Shown here: positions 26,781 through 35,931 of the stretch, piece by piece | How positions within the stretch are numbered: position 1 is the stretch's first letter | How the letters are laid out: each line of letters starts with the position of its first letter | Source of the DNA: PLGF01 sp052139695 | GTDB taxonomy: Bacteria; Verrucomicrobiota; Verrucomicrobiia; Limisphaerales; Palsa-1400 | DNA length: 64,000 nt | Assembly (NCBI GenBank): GCA_052139695.1 | Contig: JBKQWF010000135.1 | Coordinates: forward strand, 3,672 to 67,671 | Direction: 5' to 3' | The notes under the pieces: generated by a model | What the model was told of the DNA's origin: nothing | Database searches by the model: none | Seen by the model: the letters and a program-made list of their open reading frames with translations, nothing else | Translations under genes and position numbers: made by a program

Positions 26781-29700
26781 ATGAAATGTCTTGTGCATGC
26801 GTGGGTGACTTTCTCCCGGACGCTGCTCTCCATCGGCTTTGCTTTGCTACCCGGCAACAGGCTCTGTGCCCAATATGTTCTGCCGGCGGATGCCGGCTCC
26901 ATGGTCAATGGTTTTCAAGACGGCTTCTCTGGCAGCGCCCTAGGAACGAACTGGGTCGTCTGCGGCGCGAGCGACTTTTACGTGAGCGGCGGGGCTTTGC
27001 ATGTCGTCACGGGAGGCGGCAGTCTCAGCCATCTGCTCTACGCATTGCCGGGCTATAACCACACGGTGCAGGAAATCCTGGCGCGCATCCGCGTCCTGGA
27101 TTTTCCATCCGGCGGCGGCTACTGCGGCGGCCTGGCGGTGGGGGTTAATCCGGCGACGTGTGAGGGGATCGACTATGCCTTTCGAAACGGTCCGAGCGAG
27201 GGGCAATCGGGCAATTACCTCGGATTCATGGACGATTTCGCGGGTTGGGGGCCGGGCCAGGAGTTCGGCTGGCAGATGTACCAGTGGTACTGGCTGCGCT
27301 TGCATCTCGAGCCCAATGCCACGTCTCAGGGCGGGGCCAACGACGTCTTTGCCAAGGCCTGGGCGGCCGACGGCAACACACCCGAACCGCCCGGCTGGCA
27401 GCTAACCTGGGATTACACCCCGGCTATCAACCCGTCGCCTTGCGCGGGTTTTGCCGGAATTGCCGTCCTCTCCGGCGCGGTCGCGCAATTTGACGTGGAT
27501 TATATCTTAATCAAAGCGGGCGGATTGCCAGTTATCCAAGTGTCACCGGGCACGCCCGCGTCGGGCGGGGCGGCCGCCCCTTCTTTTCCCGCGGGGGAAT
27601 CCACCGTGCCGGCTTTGCGGACGATTGAAGTGCATTTTAACCAGCCGGTGACCGGTGTGGCAGCGTCGAACTTGTTGATCAATTACGTGCCGGCCACCAA
27701 TGTGACGGCCTACGCGCCCTGGCAATACGTCTTCGATTTTCCGGAGCCGGCGTTGGGCATCGTCCATGTGAGCTGGGCCGCCGACGCGAACATCCGAAGT
27801 CTGGCAAACCAATCCAACGTCGTCCCCGGGGGCGGTTGGAGCTACACGCTCAATCGGTTGGCACCGCCGCCCAGCCTGCAAATCTCGGAGTTCATGGCGT
27901 CCAACAAGAACACGCTGCTCGACGAGGACGGCGACAGCTCGGATTGGATTGAGATTTACAACGGGACACCGAGCGCCGTGGACCTCGCGGGCTGGTTCCT
28001 CACCACCGAGGCGACGAACCTGACCCAATGGGGTTTCCCAGACTATGTGCTGGCCTCAGGCGATTACCTCGTGGTGTTCGCTTCCGGCAAGAATCGGGCA
28101 GCGGTCACTGGCGAACTGCACACCAACTTTAAACTCCCTTCCGCGGGTGGCTTTCTGGCGTTGGTGGACCCGCAGGCCAATCTAGTGTCGGCCTTCACTT
28201 ATCCGCCGCAGCAGACAGACATTTCCTATGGCGTGGACCCGGTCCTGCTCAACGCCGTCGGCTACTACACCACGCCAACGCCCGGAAACGCCAATGACCC
28301 CGTTGGGAACGGTTTCACGGCAGAGCCTGCGTTTTCCCAGCCGGGCGGGACCTTCCTCAACCCGTTCTCCTTGAGGGTGAGCGATCGAACCCCCAACGCC
28401 GTCATTCGTTACACTGTCAATGGCACGGTGCCGACGGACGCTTCGCCGGTCCTGGCGGGTCCGCTGGCCGTCACCAACAGCGTTCAGGTGCGGGCGCGGG
28501 CCTTCGCCCCCGGATTGTTGCCCGGGCCCATGCATAGCGAAAGCTACATGCAAATTACCAAAGCTGTGGCCAATATCACCTCGGACCTGCCCGCCGTGAT
28601 CATCTATAACTTTGGCGCGGGCGCGGTGCCGATTGATTCGGGCGACCCGGAACAGTTTGCCAATTTTTCCTTTTACGAACCGGTCAACGGCCAGACCTCG
28701 CTGACCAACGCGCCCACTTTGAGCAGCCGTGGTGGATTCCACGTCCGCGGCTCCAGCACGCGTTACCTGCCCAAGCAAGCGTGGGCGGTCAAGTTCTGGG
28801 ACGAATTGAATAACGGCACAGACTGCTCGCCGCTGGAATTGCCGCCGAGCGCGGATTGGGTCTTTTACGCCCCGGATTCGTTTGAGCCGGTGCTCATCCA
28901 CAATCCGCTCATCTACCAGTTGAGCAATGAAATTGGCCGCTACGCTCCGCGCACGCGCCTGATGGAGGTCTATATCAGCACGAGCGGCGGGCCGGTCACC
29001 CCGGCGGATTACAACGGCATTTATGTGCTCACGGAGAAGGTTGAGCGCGGCGCCAACCGCGTGGATATCAACAAACTCCAGCCTGACGAAAGCATCGCGC
29101 CGGCGGTCACTGGCGGATACATGTTGAGCATTAACCGCTTGGAACCTGGGGAGCACGGGTTTAACACCGCCGGTCTGGCGCTCCTCTATGCCGATCCCGG
29201 AGAAGCCGACATCACAACGCCCGAGCGGGCGCCGCAATCTCAATACATTAAGAACTACATCAACACCTTCGGGGCGGCGCTCAACGCGGCCAACTACACG
29301 GACCCGGTCCTCGGTTATGCCGCCTATATCGATGTGGACTCGTGCATCGACTACCACATTCTCAACGTCGTGCCCTTCAATGTCGATGCCATGGTCTTGA
29401 GCACCTATTTTTACAAACCGCGCCAGGGAAAACTTTTCTTTGGTCCCATTTGGGATTATGACCGCGCGCAAGGCTCGACCGACGGACGGGACTTCAACCC
29501 GTTCTGCTGGTTTGACTCAAATACGACCTACGGCGCAACGTTCTACTTCCCCTGGTGGCAGCAAATGTTCACGGACATGGATTTCTGGCAGAAATGGATT
29601 GACCGCTATGAGGATTTGCGCACGGGCTTGCTTTCCACCAATCACATCTACGCGGACATCGACGCGCTCACCGCCCAGGTGCGCCGGGAGCAGCCGCGCG

Positions 29701-31091
29701 AGGCGGCGCGTTGGCCCGGCTATACCACGCCCCGCTCAGGAACCGTTTCAGTTTTAGGCTATTCCTATCGATTCCCCGGCACTTACCAGGGCGAAGTGGA
29801 CTTCCTCAAGCAATGGTATCGCGACCGGCTCAATTTCATTGACACGAACCTTCTGGCCAAGCCGGTTTTTAGCTCCGTTGGCGGGCCGGTTTCATCCGGC
29901 CAGCCGCTCGCGATAAGCGGACCCGCCGGTGCGGTGATTTACTATTGCACAAATGGTTCCGATCCCCGCCTGCCGGGAGGAGCGGCCTCTCCCAAAGCGC
30001 TGATTTACCACTCCCCGATTACGCCGGATAGCGGCACCGTGATCATGGCACGGTCCTACGATCCCAACTATCACAGCCTCACTGGGAGCAAAGGTCCGCC
30101 GCTTTCCAGTCCCTGGTCGGGCTTCACCACCGCCAGCCTGGGCTTGGTGACCTCCCCTGCCCAGTTGGTGTACGGTGGCGCTGGCTCGGTCTATATCCAG
30201 AATTTCGATTCGCTTCCCAATCCCGGCACCAACAGCGTCGATGCCGCCAACCCGGCGGCGATTAACGGTGTGACCTACTCGCTGGCCAATCCAATCGGCC
30301 TGGGCCTTCCGGTCCAAGGGCCGGGCGGGGTCGGCGGCTTGGGGCTCTCCAACACCATGCCCGGTTGGTTCGGTCTCGCCTCGCTTACCTCGAAGCTCGG
30401 AGCCAGTGAAGGCGACCAGAGCACTGGCGGGATCATCAGTTTTGGTTTGACTAACAGCCCCAGCGCCAGCGCCAACCGCGCGTTGGGCCTGCTGGCCACG
30501 AGCAGCACGGGACCAACGGCCTTTGGCCTCTGCCTCGTCAACGGCACGGGTTCGATCCTCAACCAGATGACCCTCAGTTTCACTGGCGAATTATGGCGTC
30601 AATCGGCCGTGGCCAAACAACTCTCCTTCGGCTATTTGATTGACTTAACCGGGACAAATGGTTTCCCGACAAACCTCACTGCCTCCCTGCCCGTCTTGGA
30701 CGTGAGTTTTCCCACGGCGTCCGAGGACAAGATACCGGTGCCGGTGGACGGCACTGCGTCGGCAAGTCAGGTGTCTTTGAGCGTGACCGGCCAGGCAATT
30801 ACCAACTGGCCGCCGGGCGCGGCCCTCTGGCTGGTCTGGTCCATGGCGGACACGAGCAGCAAAGGCCAAGGCCTGGCGATCGACAACCTGGCCTTCTCGG
30901 CTTCAGCATCGGGCCAGCCAGGGCTGGCCATTCAGCAAACGGGCACAAACCTGATTCTATTCTGGCCGTCCGGGCAACTCCAGTCGTCCTCGAACGTTTC
31001 AGGGCCATTCTTGCCCGTGACGAACGTTGCCTCTCCCTTCACGAGCACACCGACCGGCGCCTGTCAGTTCTACCGGGTCGTGGAACCGTAG
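26781..31091 (+). CDS. Secreted lamin-tail/CotH-kinase-like protein
   Basis: 1436 residues. After a signal peptide (RTLLSIGFALLPGNRLCAQ), the first 330 residues form beta-rich domains. A lamin-tail domain starts near residue 366 (LQISEFMASNKNTLLDEDGD, then WIEIYNGT). Chitobiase/hexosaminidase-like beta-sandwich sequence follows (RYTVNGTVPTDASPV, VRARAFAPG). Residues about 600-960 match the CotH kinase-like domain: RGGFHVRGSSTRYLPKQAW, then GPIWDYDRAQGS. The last 55 residues match the secreted C-terminal module (LILFWPSGQLQSSSNVSGPF ... CQFYRVVEP). CotH-like domains in bacteria are often attached to secreted matrix proteins; a phosphorylating or structural role is not decided. It begins at a good SD-like AAGG just before the ATG. 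Confidence 0.88.
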   Translation: MKCLVHAWVTFSRTLLSIGFALLPGNRLCAQYVLPADAGSMVNGFQDGFSGSALGTNWVVCGASDFYVSGGALHVVTGGGSLSHLLYALPGYNHTVQEILARIRVLDFPSGGGYCGGLAVGVNPATCEGIDYAFRNGPSEGQSGNYLGFMDDFAGWGPGQEFGWQMYQWYWLRLHLEPNATSQGGANDVFAKAWAADGNTPEPPGWQLTWDYTPAINPSPCAGFAGIAVLSGAVAQFDVDYILIKAGGLPVIQVSPGTPASGGAAAPSFPAGESTVPALRTIEVHFNQPVTGVAASNLLINYVPATNVTAYAPWQYVFDFPEPALGIVHVSWAADANIRSLANQSNVVPGGGWSYTLNRLAPPPSLQISEFMASNKNTLLDEDGDSSDWIEIYNGTPSAVDLAGWFLTTEATNLTQWGFPDYVLASGDYLVVFASGKNRAAVTGELHTNFKLPSAGGFLALVDPQANLVSAFTYPPQQTDISYGVDPVLLNAVGYYTTPTPGNANDPVGNGFTAEPAFSQPGGTFLNPFSLRVSDRTPNAVIRYTVNGTVPTDASPVLAGPLAVTNSVQVRARAFAPGLLPGPMHSESYMQITKAVANITSDLPAVIIYNFGAGAVPIDSGDPEQFANFSFYEPVNGQTSLTNAPTLSSRGGFHVRGSSTRYLPKQAWAVKFWDELNNGTDCSPLELPPSADWVFYAPDSFEPVLIHNPLIYQLSNEIGRYAPRTRLMEVYISTSGGPVTPADYNGIYVLTEKVERGANRVDINKLQPDESIAPAVTGGYMLSINRLEPGEHGFNTAGLALLYADPGEADITTPERAPQSQYIKNYINTFGAALNAANYTDPVLGYAAYIDVDSCIDYHILNVVPFNVDAMVLSTYFYKPRQGKLFFGPIWDYDRAQGSTDGRDFNPFCWFDSNTTYGATFYFPWWQQMFTDMDFWQKWIDRYEDLRTGLLSTNHIYADIDALTAQVRREQPREAARWPGYTTPRSGTVSVLGYSYRFPGTYQGEVDFLKQWYRDRLNFIDTNLLAKPVFSSVGGPVSSGQPLAISGPAGAVIYYCTNGSDPRLPGGAASPKALIYHSPITPDSGTVIMARSYDPNYHSLTGSKGPPLSSPWSGFTTASLGLVTSPAQLVYGGAGSVYIQNFDSLPNPGTNSVDAANPAAINGVTYSLANPIGLGLPVQGPGGVGGLGLSNTMPGWFGLASLTSKLGASEGDQSTGGIISFGLTNSPSASANRALGLLATSSTGPTAFGLCLVNGTGSILNQMTLSFTGELWRQSAVAKQLSFGYLIDLTGTNGFPTNLTASLPVLDVSFPTASEDKIPVPVDGTASASQVSLSVTGQAITNWPPGAALWLVWSMADTSSKGQGLAIDNLAFSASASGQPGLAIQQTGTNLILFWPSGQLQSSSNVSGPFLPVTNVASPFTSTPTGACQFYRVVEP

Positions 31092-31108
31092 GCCGGGCAA
31101 GAGCGTGA

Positions 31109-32990
31109 TCACCGGCTGAGAGTCTGATAGAAGGTCCACCCATCATTCATCGGGAGAAACATCTCGAACTGGTTGCTGACCGCGATCGTGTTCGTGGAAA
31201 TAGCCAACCAATCGATGAGATTGCTGGTGGCCAGTGTGGTAAAAGTCTGACCGTTGGCGCCCCAAAAGACCAAGTCAAACATTCCATTGGAGACGATGGA
31301 CGCGCCCAAGCTGTTGGGCGTAACTGACCAATATTCAAAAGCGCCGATATCGGGCGCGGAACCGAATGGACGCGGGTAGCCGCGCTGATCGGTCGGCGGA
31401 AAGCTCGCGGGATCGGCATGATCAATCGCGATGCTGCCGGGCAGCAGCGGGATCGTCGGCGTCGGTCCGCCGTAATTGCCGAGCGTCCCCAAACCGGGGT
31501 CAACAACGCTGTTGAAACTAGTGGCATTGGTCAAAAACCCTGTCGCATCCGAATTGAGATTGAAGCCAGCGTCAACAATTGGCCCAAAAGCATTGGTCTG
31601 GCCAGGGGCGCAGGAAAGGATCGAATTCAAGAGGGTGAGAAGTCCCGGCCCGACAGCGATAGTGTTTCCTTCAACCACATCAGGTGAACCGGGTAAACCG
31701 GTTTCTCCGGTTCCCCCACCCCCAGCCTGCCCTCCTCCACCTGCTGTCGAAACGTTGCCGACGAAGGTGGCATTAGTCACGTAAGCAGAAGCGTTCGAAA
31801 CGCAGATTGCCCCTCCTTTGGCGTTTCCTCCATTACCACCGTTGCCACCTGTAACATCATCAGCAGGGTCGCCTGGGGCGCCGTTGTTGCCAATTCCTGC
31901 TAGAATCGTGTTGCTCACGAACGTGCAGTTCACAATGTTGAGCGTTCCTCCGTCAAGAGAGGCACCTCCGCCAGCGGCTTGCCCGCCAGCCCCTCCGTTG
32001 CCGGCGGTGTAATCTGCAACCGAAACCCCAAAAACGCTGGTGCCAACGGCTCCGTCTCCCCCTAAGGCTAGATTACTTGAAAACGTCGTGCCAAGAAGCG
32101 AAACGCTGCCGGACACCGAGAGCAAACCGGCCCCGCGGGCATCGCCGCCCGGGCCGCCTGCACCGTCTTCACAACCCTCTCCGCCTGGACTCGCCGTGCA
32201 GTTGTTGGAGGCAAGAACTGAATCAATAATTACGAGTGCGGATGAGTTATAAATTGCCCCGCCGTTCGCGTTCGCTCCAGGACCTCCAGGCCCACTAAAC
32301 CAAGGAATACCCGGTCCAGAACACCCACCGTAGGAGCCGGGCCAGCCGCCAATCGTAGAGTTGGCATTGAAGAGGCAGTTTACTATCACCGCGTAATTGG
32401 CATTATAAATGGTGCCTCCATAACCACTCCCACCGCTACGCATTACGCCCCCTGGGACGGAGCGGTCGAGGTAGCCAGCCCCTCCTTGGGCCCAATTGGT
32501 GAGGAATGAGCAGTTAGTCACGAGCAGAATGCCAGCGTTGAAGATCGCTCCGCCCTCTCCGGGATTTTGGCCCCCATCTTCACCTTCAGCACCGTTGTTC
32601 GTGAAGAGGCAACCGATAACCTGAACCATCCCGGTACTGCAAATCGACCCGCCAAACCCTGAAGCAAGACCATCGGCCAAAACAAGATTGCTCAAAACGA
32701 AGGTCACCGATTGTGGAACAAATGAACAATTGCACTGTCTTGTTGCCGCTGATTGTCACGCTCTGGTTGCTCGCGATGAGCATCGTGTTGGTCGCGACGG
32801 TGATGGTGCTTTCCAGGCCAATCGTACCATTAAAGGCCAGGTTCACCGTGCCCCCTCCCGCCATGGCGGATTGCAAGGCAGCCTGAGTGGCGTTGGTGAC
32901 AACGCCGGCCCCAAACAGCGGCAGCGCCGCGCAAATCGAAGAAACAACCAGAAGAGAACGAAATGCACTCTGTGCGAAAAACCTTCTCAT
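31109..32990 (-). pseudogene. Beta-helix secreted protein with a frameshift near its start
   Basis: Reading from ATG 32990, a signal peptide (FRSLLVVSSICAALPLFGAG), then AALQSAMAGGGTVNLAFNG and ASNQSVTISGNKTVQLF, the usual opening of choice-of-anchor beta-helix proteins. Beyond about 32735 the matching continuation is in another frame (VPQSVTFVLSNLVLADG), running 530 residues to 31109 with repeats of the GGAIYN / VVNCTFVSN / GGNGGNGG type. The last residues form the secreted C-terminal module (FDLVFWGANGQTFTTL ... WTFYQTLSR). It is either a recent inactivation or a base-calling error; the rest of the coding sequence is intact. Downstream frame alone would start at GTG 32707 without any signal peptide. 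Confidence 0.75.
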
Positions 32991-33035
32991 GCCCGCATCA
33001 TCCACCGAAGCAGCTCCCTGTCAAGGCAAATCGGC

Positions 33036-33186
33036 TGCGATTAAAAATGGCAGGCAACAACAATCGCTGAGGCGGCGCTGCCAGGCGCTGCCGCGCCGCC
33101 CATTCTTTTTTCTCGGCGAGGTGCATGAAATCCGCTGGTGAGGGAAGAAATTTGGGCGGAGCGGCAGCTCCGCCCCACCAGAATTG
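33036..33186. repeat. Palindromic MITE-like repeat, copy f
   Basis: Starts TGCGATTAA (33036-33044) followed by AAATGGCAGGCAA, then GGCGCTGCCGCGCCGCCCATTC, TGCATGAAATCCGCTGGTGAG and the hairpin GGGCGGAGCGGCAGCTCCGCC, ending CCAGAATTG. The right TTAATCGCA end is missing. It occupies half of the 310-bp gap between the frameshifted beta-helix gene and the TPR protein. Confidence 0.65.
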
Positions 33187-33315
33187 AATAAGATGGGGCT
33201 GGCGCTTGCCCGTGCTATTTTCTTTCCAGGGCCTCCATTTTCCGTGATGCTCTGATCGGCAATTAATGATTAACTCGAGCTTCCAGGCAATAAATCCGGT
33301 GAAGCCGCACGGCAA

Positions 33316-35802
33316 ATGCAAAGGTCTCGTTCCAAGCGCTCGTCCTCGCCCAACCCATCGGCGAGAAATTCCAGAGCACCCATCTCCCCGGCGCGGCGCC
33401 GGCTTTTTCGTCTTGCGGCCATGGGGCTGGGGCCGCTGCTGTTCCTGTTGATTTTGGAGGCGGGATTGCGTTTGGCTGGGGTTGGCCATCCGATGTCCTT
33501 CTTTCTGCCCATGCGGATCGAGGGGAAGGGTTGCCTGATCGAAAACGACCGTTTTGGCTGGCGCTTCTTTGGCCCGGACATTGCGCGCACGCCGCTTCCG
33601 TTCGTCATCCCCAACGTCAAGCCGGCCAATACGATCCGCATTTTTGTCTTCGGCGAGTCAGCCGCCTATGGCGATCCGCAGCCGGAATTCGGACTGAGCC
33701 GCGTTTTGGAGGCCTTGCTGGAGGGACGCTATCCCGACAAACAGTTTGAAGTGGTCAATACGGCTATGACCGCCATCAATTCCCACGTCATCCTCCCCAT
33801 TGCCCGGGATTGCGCCCGGGAAGACGGCGATTTCTGGGTCATCTACATGGGCAACAACGAGGTCGTGGGGCCTTATGGCTCCGGCACGGTATTCGGCGCG
33901 CAAGCCGCCAGCCTTTCCCTGGTCCGGGCCGGTGTGGCTTTCAAGGCCACGCGGGTCGGACAGGCCTTGGGAAGCCTGATTCGCGCGGCGCACAAACGTC
34001 CGGCCAACGAGAGCGAGTGGGGTGGGATGACGATGTTCCTGGGCAACCGCGTCCGCCAGGACGACCCGCGTATGGCCACGGTTTATGGTAGCTTTGCCGA
34101 GAACCTAGAAGATATTATTGACATTGGCCGCCGTTCCGGCGCGAAAGTTCTCGTCAGCACCGTGGCCCGCAATCTCAAGGACTGCGGCCCTTTCGCTTCG
34201 GAACATCGTCCCGGCTTGCCGGGGGGAGAATTGTCACAATGGGACAACTTCTACCAGGCGGGAGTCCGCGCGCAAGAGGCGGGGCGCGCGGCGGAGGCGA
34301 TGGACTCCTTCCGGCAGGCCGTGAAAGTGGATGACTCCTATGCCGAAGCCCACTTTCGCTGGGGCCAATGTGCGTTGGCGCTGGGCCAGGACGCCGAGGC
34401 GGCGCGCCAGTTCGCGCTGGCTTGTGACCAGGATGCGCTCCGGTTCCGCGCGGACAGCCGCATTAACGAAATCATCCGGCGCGCCGCGTCCAATCGCGAG
34501 CAGCAAGGCGTGCAATTGGTCGATTCCGAGGCGGACGTGGCCCGGCAAAGTCCGCATGGTTTGCCCGGCAGGGAATTTCTTTATGAGCATGTCCACTTGA
34601 ACTTTGAAGGCAATTACCTTGTGGCGCGAGGCCTCGCGGAACAAATCGGGCGTTCGTTGACCGCCAGCGCCGACCATCCCTGGCCCACGGCGGACGATTG
34701 CGCCCGCCGCCTGGGATGGAACGATTTCACCCGCCACGAGGCGGAGACAAAAATTCTGAGCCGCCTGAGCGATTCCCCTTTTAAAGAACAAGCCGGCAAC
34801 CGGCAACAGTCCGAGCTTCTGCTCCAGCAAATCCAACGGCTGCAACCGGCGATTCGTCCCGAGGCCCTGCGCGCGGAAGAAGCCCGCACCAAAGCGGCGG
34901 CCGACGCCGTGCCCGGCGACTGGATTCTTCAGGAGAACCTGGCGCATCTTCAGCAGCAAACCGGGGACGCCGCCGGCGCGATCGAATCATTGCGGCGTCT
35001 GACGCGTTTGCTGCCGCAAAGCCCGGACGCCTGGAACGATTTGGGCATGGCCCTCGATGCGGCGAAGCAAGACAATGAGGCCATTTCGACTTATCGGCAG
35101 GCCATGCGGCTCGGCCCTGAATCGGTTTTGAGCGGGAACAGTCTGGCCGAGTTGTATGCGCGCGAAGGACACCGTGAAGAAGCCGCGCGCGAGTTCCAGC
35201 AGGTGTTGCGGCAAAAACCTTACTGGGGGCCGGCCCACTTGGGCTTAGGAAAAGTCCTTGAGGCCATGGGCAAAACCGCGGAAGCAAAGGAACAGTTCCA
35301 GGAAGCGCTCAAGAACCGCGGCGGGAGCCCGAAGTTCCTCAACACGCTGGCAGAATTTTCGTTTTCCAAAGGGTGGTACGATGCCGCCGTGACCAATTTC
35401 ACGGAGTCCTTGCGGTTTAATCCCTCCGACCCCGGCACCCACTTCAATCTCGGCCTGGCTCTGGTCAAGCTCGAAAGGCATGCGGAAGCCAGGACTCATT
35501 TCACGGAAGCAGTCCGTTTGCAACCCAGTTTTGCCCAGGCCCATTTTTTCCTCGGTATGGAACTGGGCAAAAGCGGCGACGCGCCGGGCGCGGCGGAGCA
35601 GTTTGCGGAGGCAGTGCGTCTCAAGCCGGCATCAATCGAGGCGCGGCTGAATCTGGGGATCGCGCTCTTCAATCAGCATCTCAATCAACCGGCCTTGGAA
35701 CAATTCAACGAAGTGCTGCGCCGCGACTCCAAGAACCCGGTCGCCCTGAAATACGCCAAAATCCTTGACGCCTCCTCTCCCGGCGCGCCGCAGGATCAGT
35801 GA
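33316..35802 (+). CDS. SGNH-hydrolase-like membrane protein with C-terminal TPR repeats
   Basis: 828 residues. A basic N-terminus leads to one membrane helix (LGPLLFLLILEAGLRLAG). The first half has an SGNH/GDSL-like layout: block I FVFGESAAYGDPQ (Ser nucleophile), block III MGNNEVVGPYG and HVHLNFEGN near residue 425 with the expected His. The second half has at least seven tetratricopeptide repeats (for example WNDLGMALDAAKQDNEAIS, AHLGLGKVLEAMGKTAEAK, PGTHFNLGLALVKLERHAE). SGNH-type proteins with such anchors often modify exported polysaccharide by acylation or deacylation; the TPR domain would recruit partners. It is separate from the following gene by a palindromic repeat. Confidence 0.82.
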   Translation: MQRSRSKRSSSPNPSARNSRAPISPARRRLFRLAAMGLGPLLFLLILEAGLRLAGVGHPMSFFLPMRIEGKGCLIENDRFGWRFFGPDIARTPLPFVIPNVKPANTIRIFVFGESAAYGDPQPEFGLSRVLEALLEGRYPDKQFEVVNTAMTAINSHVILPIARDCAREDGDFWVIYMGNNEVVGPYGSGTVFGAQAASLSLVRAGVAFKATRVGQALGSLIRAAHKRPANESEWGGMTMFLGNRVRQDDPRMATVYGSFAENLEDIIDIGRRSGAKVLVSTVARNLKDCGPFASEHRPGLPGGELSQWDNFYQAGVRAQEAGRAAEAMDSFRQAVKVDDSYAEAHFRWGQCALALGQDAEAARQFALACDQDALRFRADSRINEIIRRAASNREQQGVQLVDSEADVARQSPHGLPGREFLYEHVHLNFEGNYLVARGLAEQIGRSLTASADHPWPTADDCARRLGWNDFTRHEAETKILSRLSDSPFKEQAGNRQQSELLLQQIQRLQPAIRPEALRAEEARTKAAADAVPGDWILQENLAHLQQQTGDAAGAIESLRRLTRLLPQSPDAWNDLGMALDAAKQDNEAISTYRQAMRLGPESVLSGNSLAELYAREGHREEAAREFQQVLRQKPYWGPAHLGLGKVLEAMGKTAEAKEQFQEALKNRGGSPKFLNTLAEFSFSKGWYDAAVTNFTESLRFNPSDPGTHFNLGLALVKLERHAEARTHFTEAVRLQPSFAQAHFFLGMELGKSGDAPGAAEQFAEAVRLKPASIEARLNLGIALFNQHLNQPALEQFNEVLRRDSKNPVALKYAKILDASSPGAPQDQ

Positions 35803-35804
35803 AG

Positions 35805-35876
35805 GCAGGGCGTGCCACTCCGGCGGGCCGCGGAGTGCCCGCCCTACCGTAAAGTTGACTGGCAGTTTTAATCGCC
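35805..35876. repeat. Palindromic MITE-like repeat, copy c
   Basis: GCAGGGCGTGCCACTCCG (35805-35822) pairs with CGGAGTGCCCGCCCTAC (35831-35847), then comes GACTGGCAGTTTTAATCGCC, the family's right end. Only 2 bp separate it from the stop of the TPR gene, so it may act as the transcript's 3' hairpin. Confidence 0.6.
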
Positions 35877-35931
35877 GCCCGCTGTCAAAAGGAGCGTTGC
35901 AACAGGGGCGCCGAGGAGAGACCCTCATTCA

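Noticed and set aside
28182..29471. 429-codon reverse frame inside the CotH gene
   Set aside because: It lies opposite conserved lamin-tail and CotH sequence and has no domain of its own.
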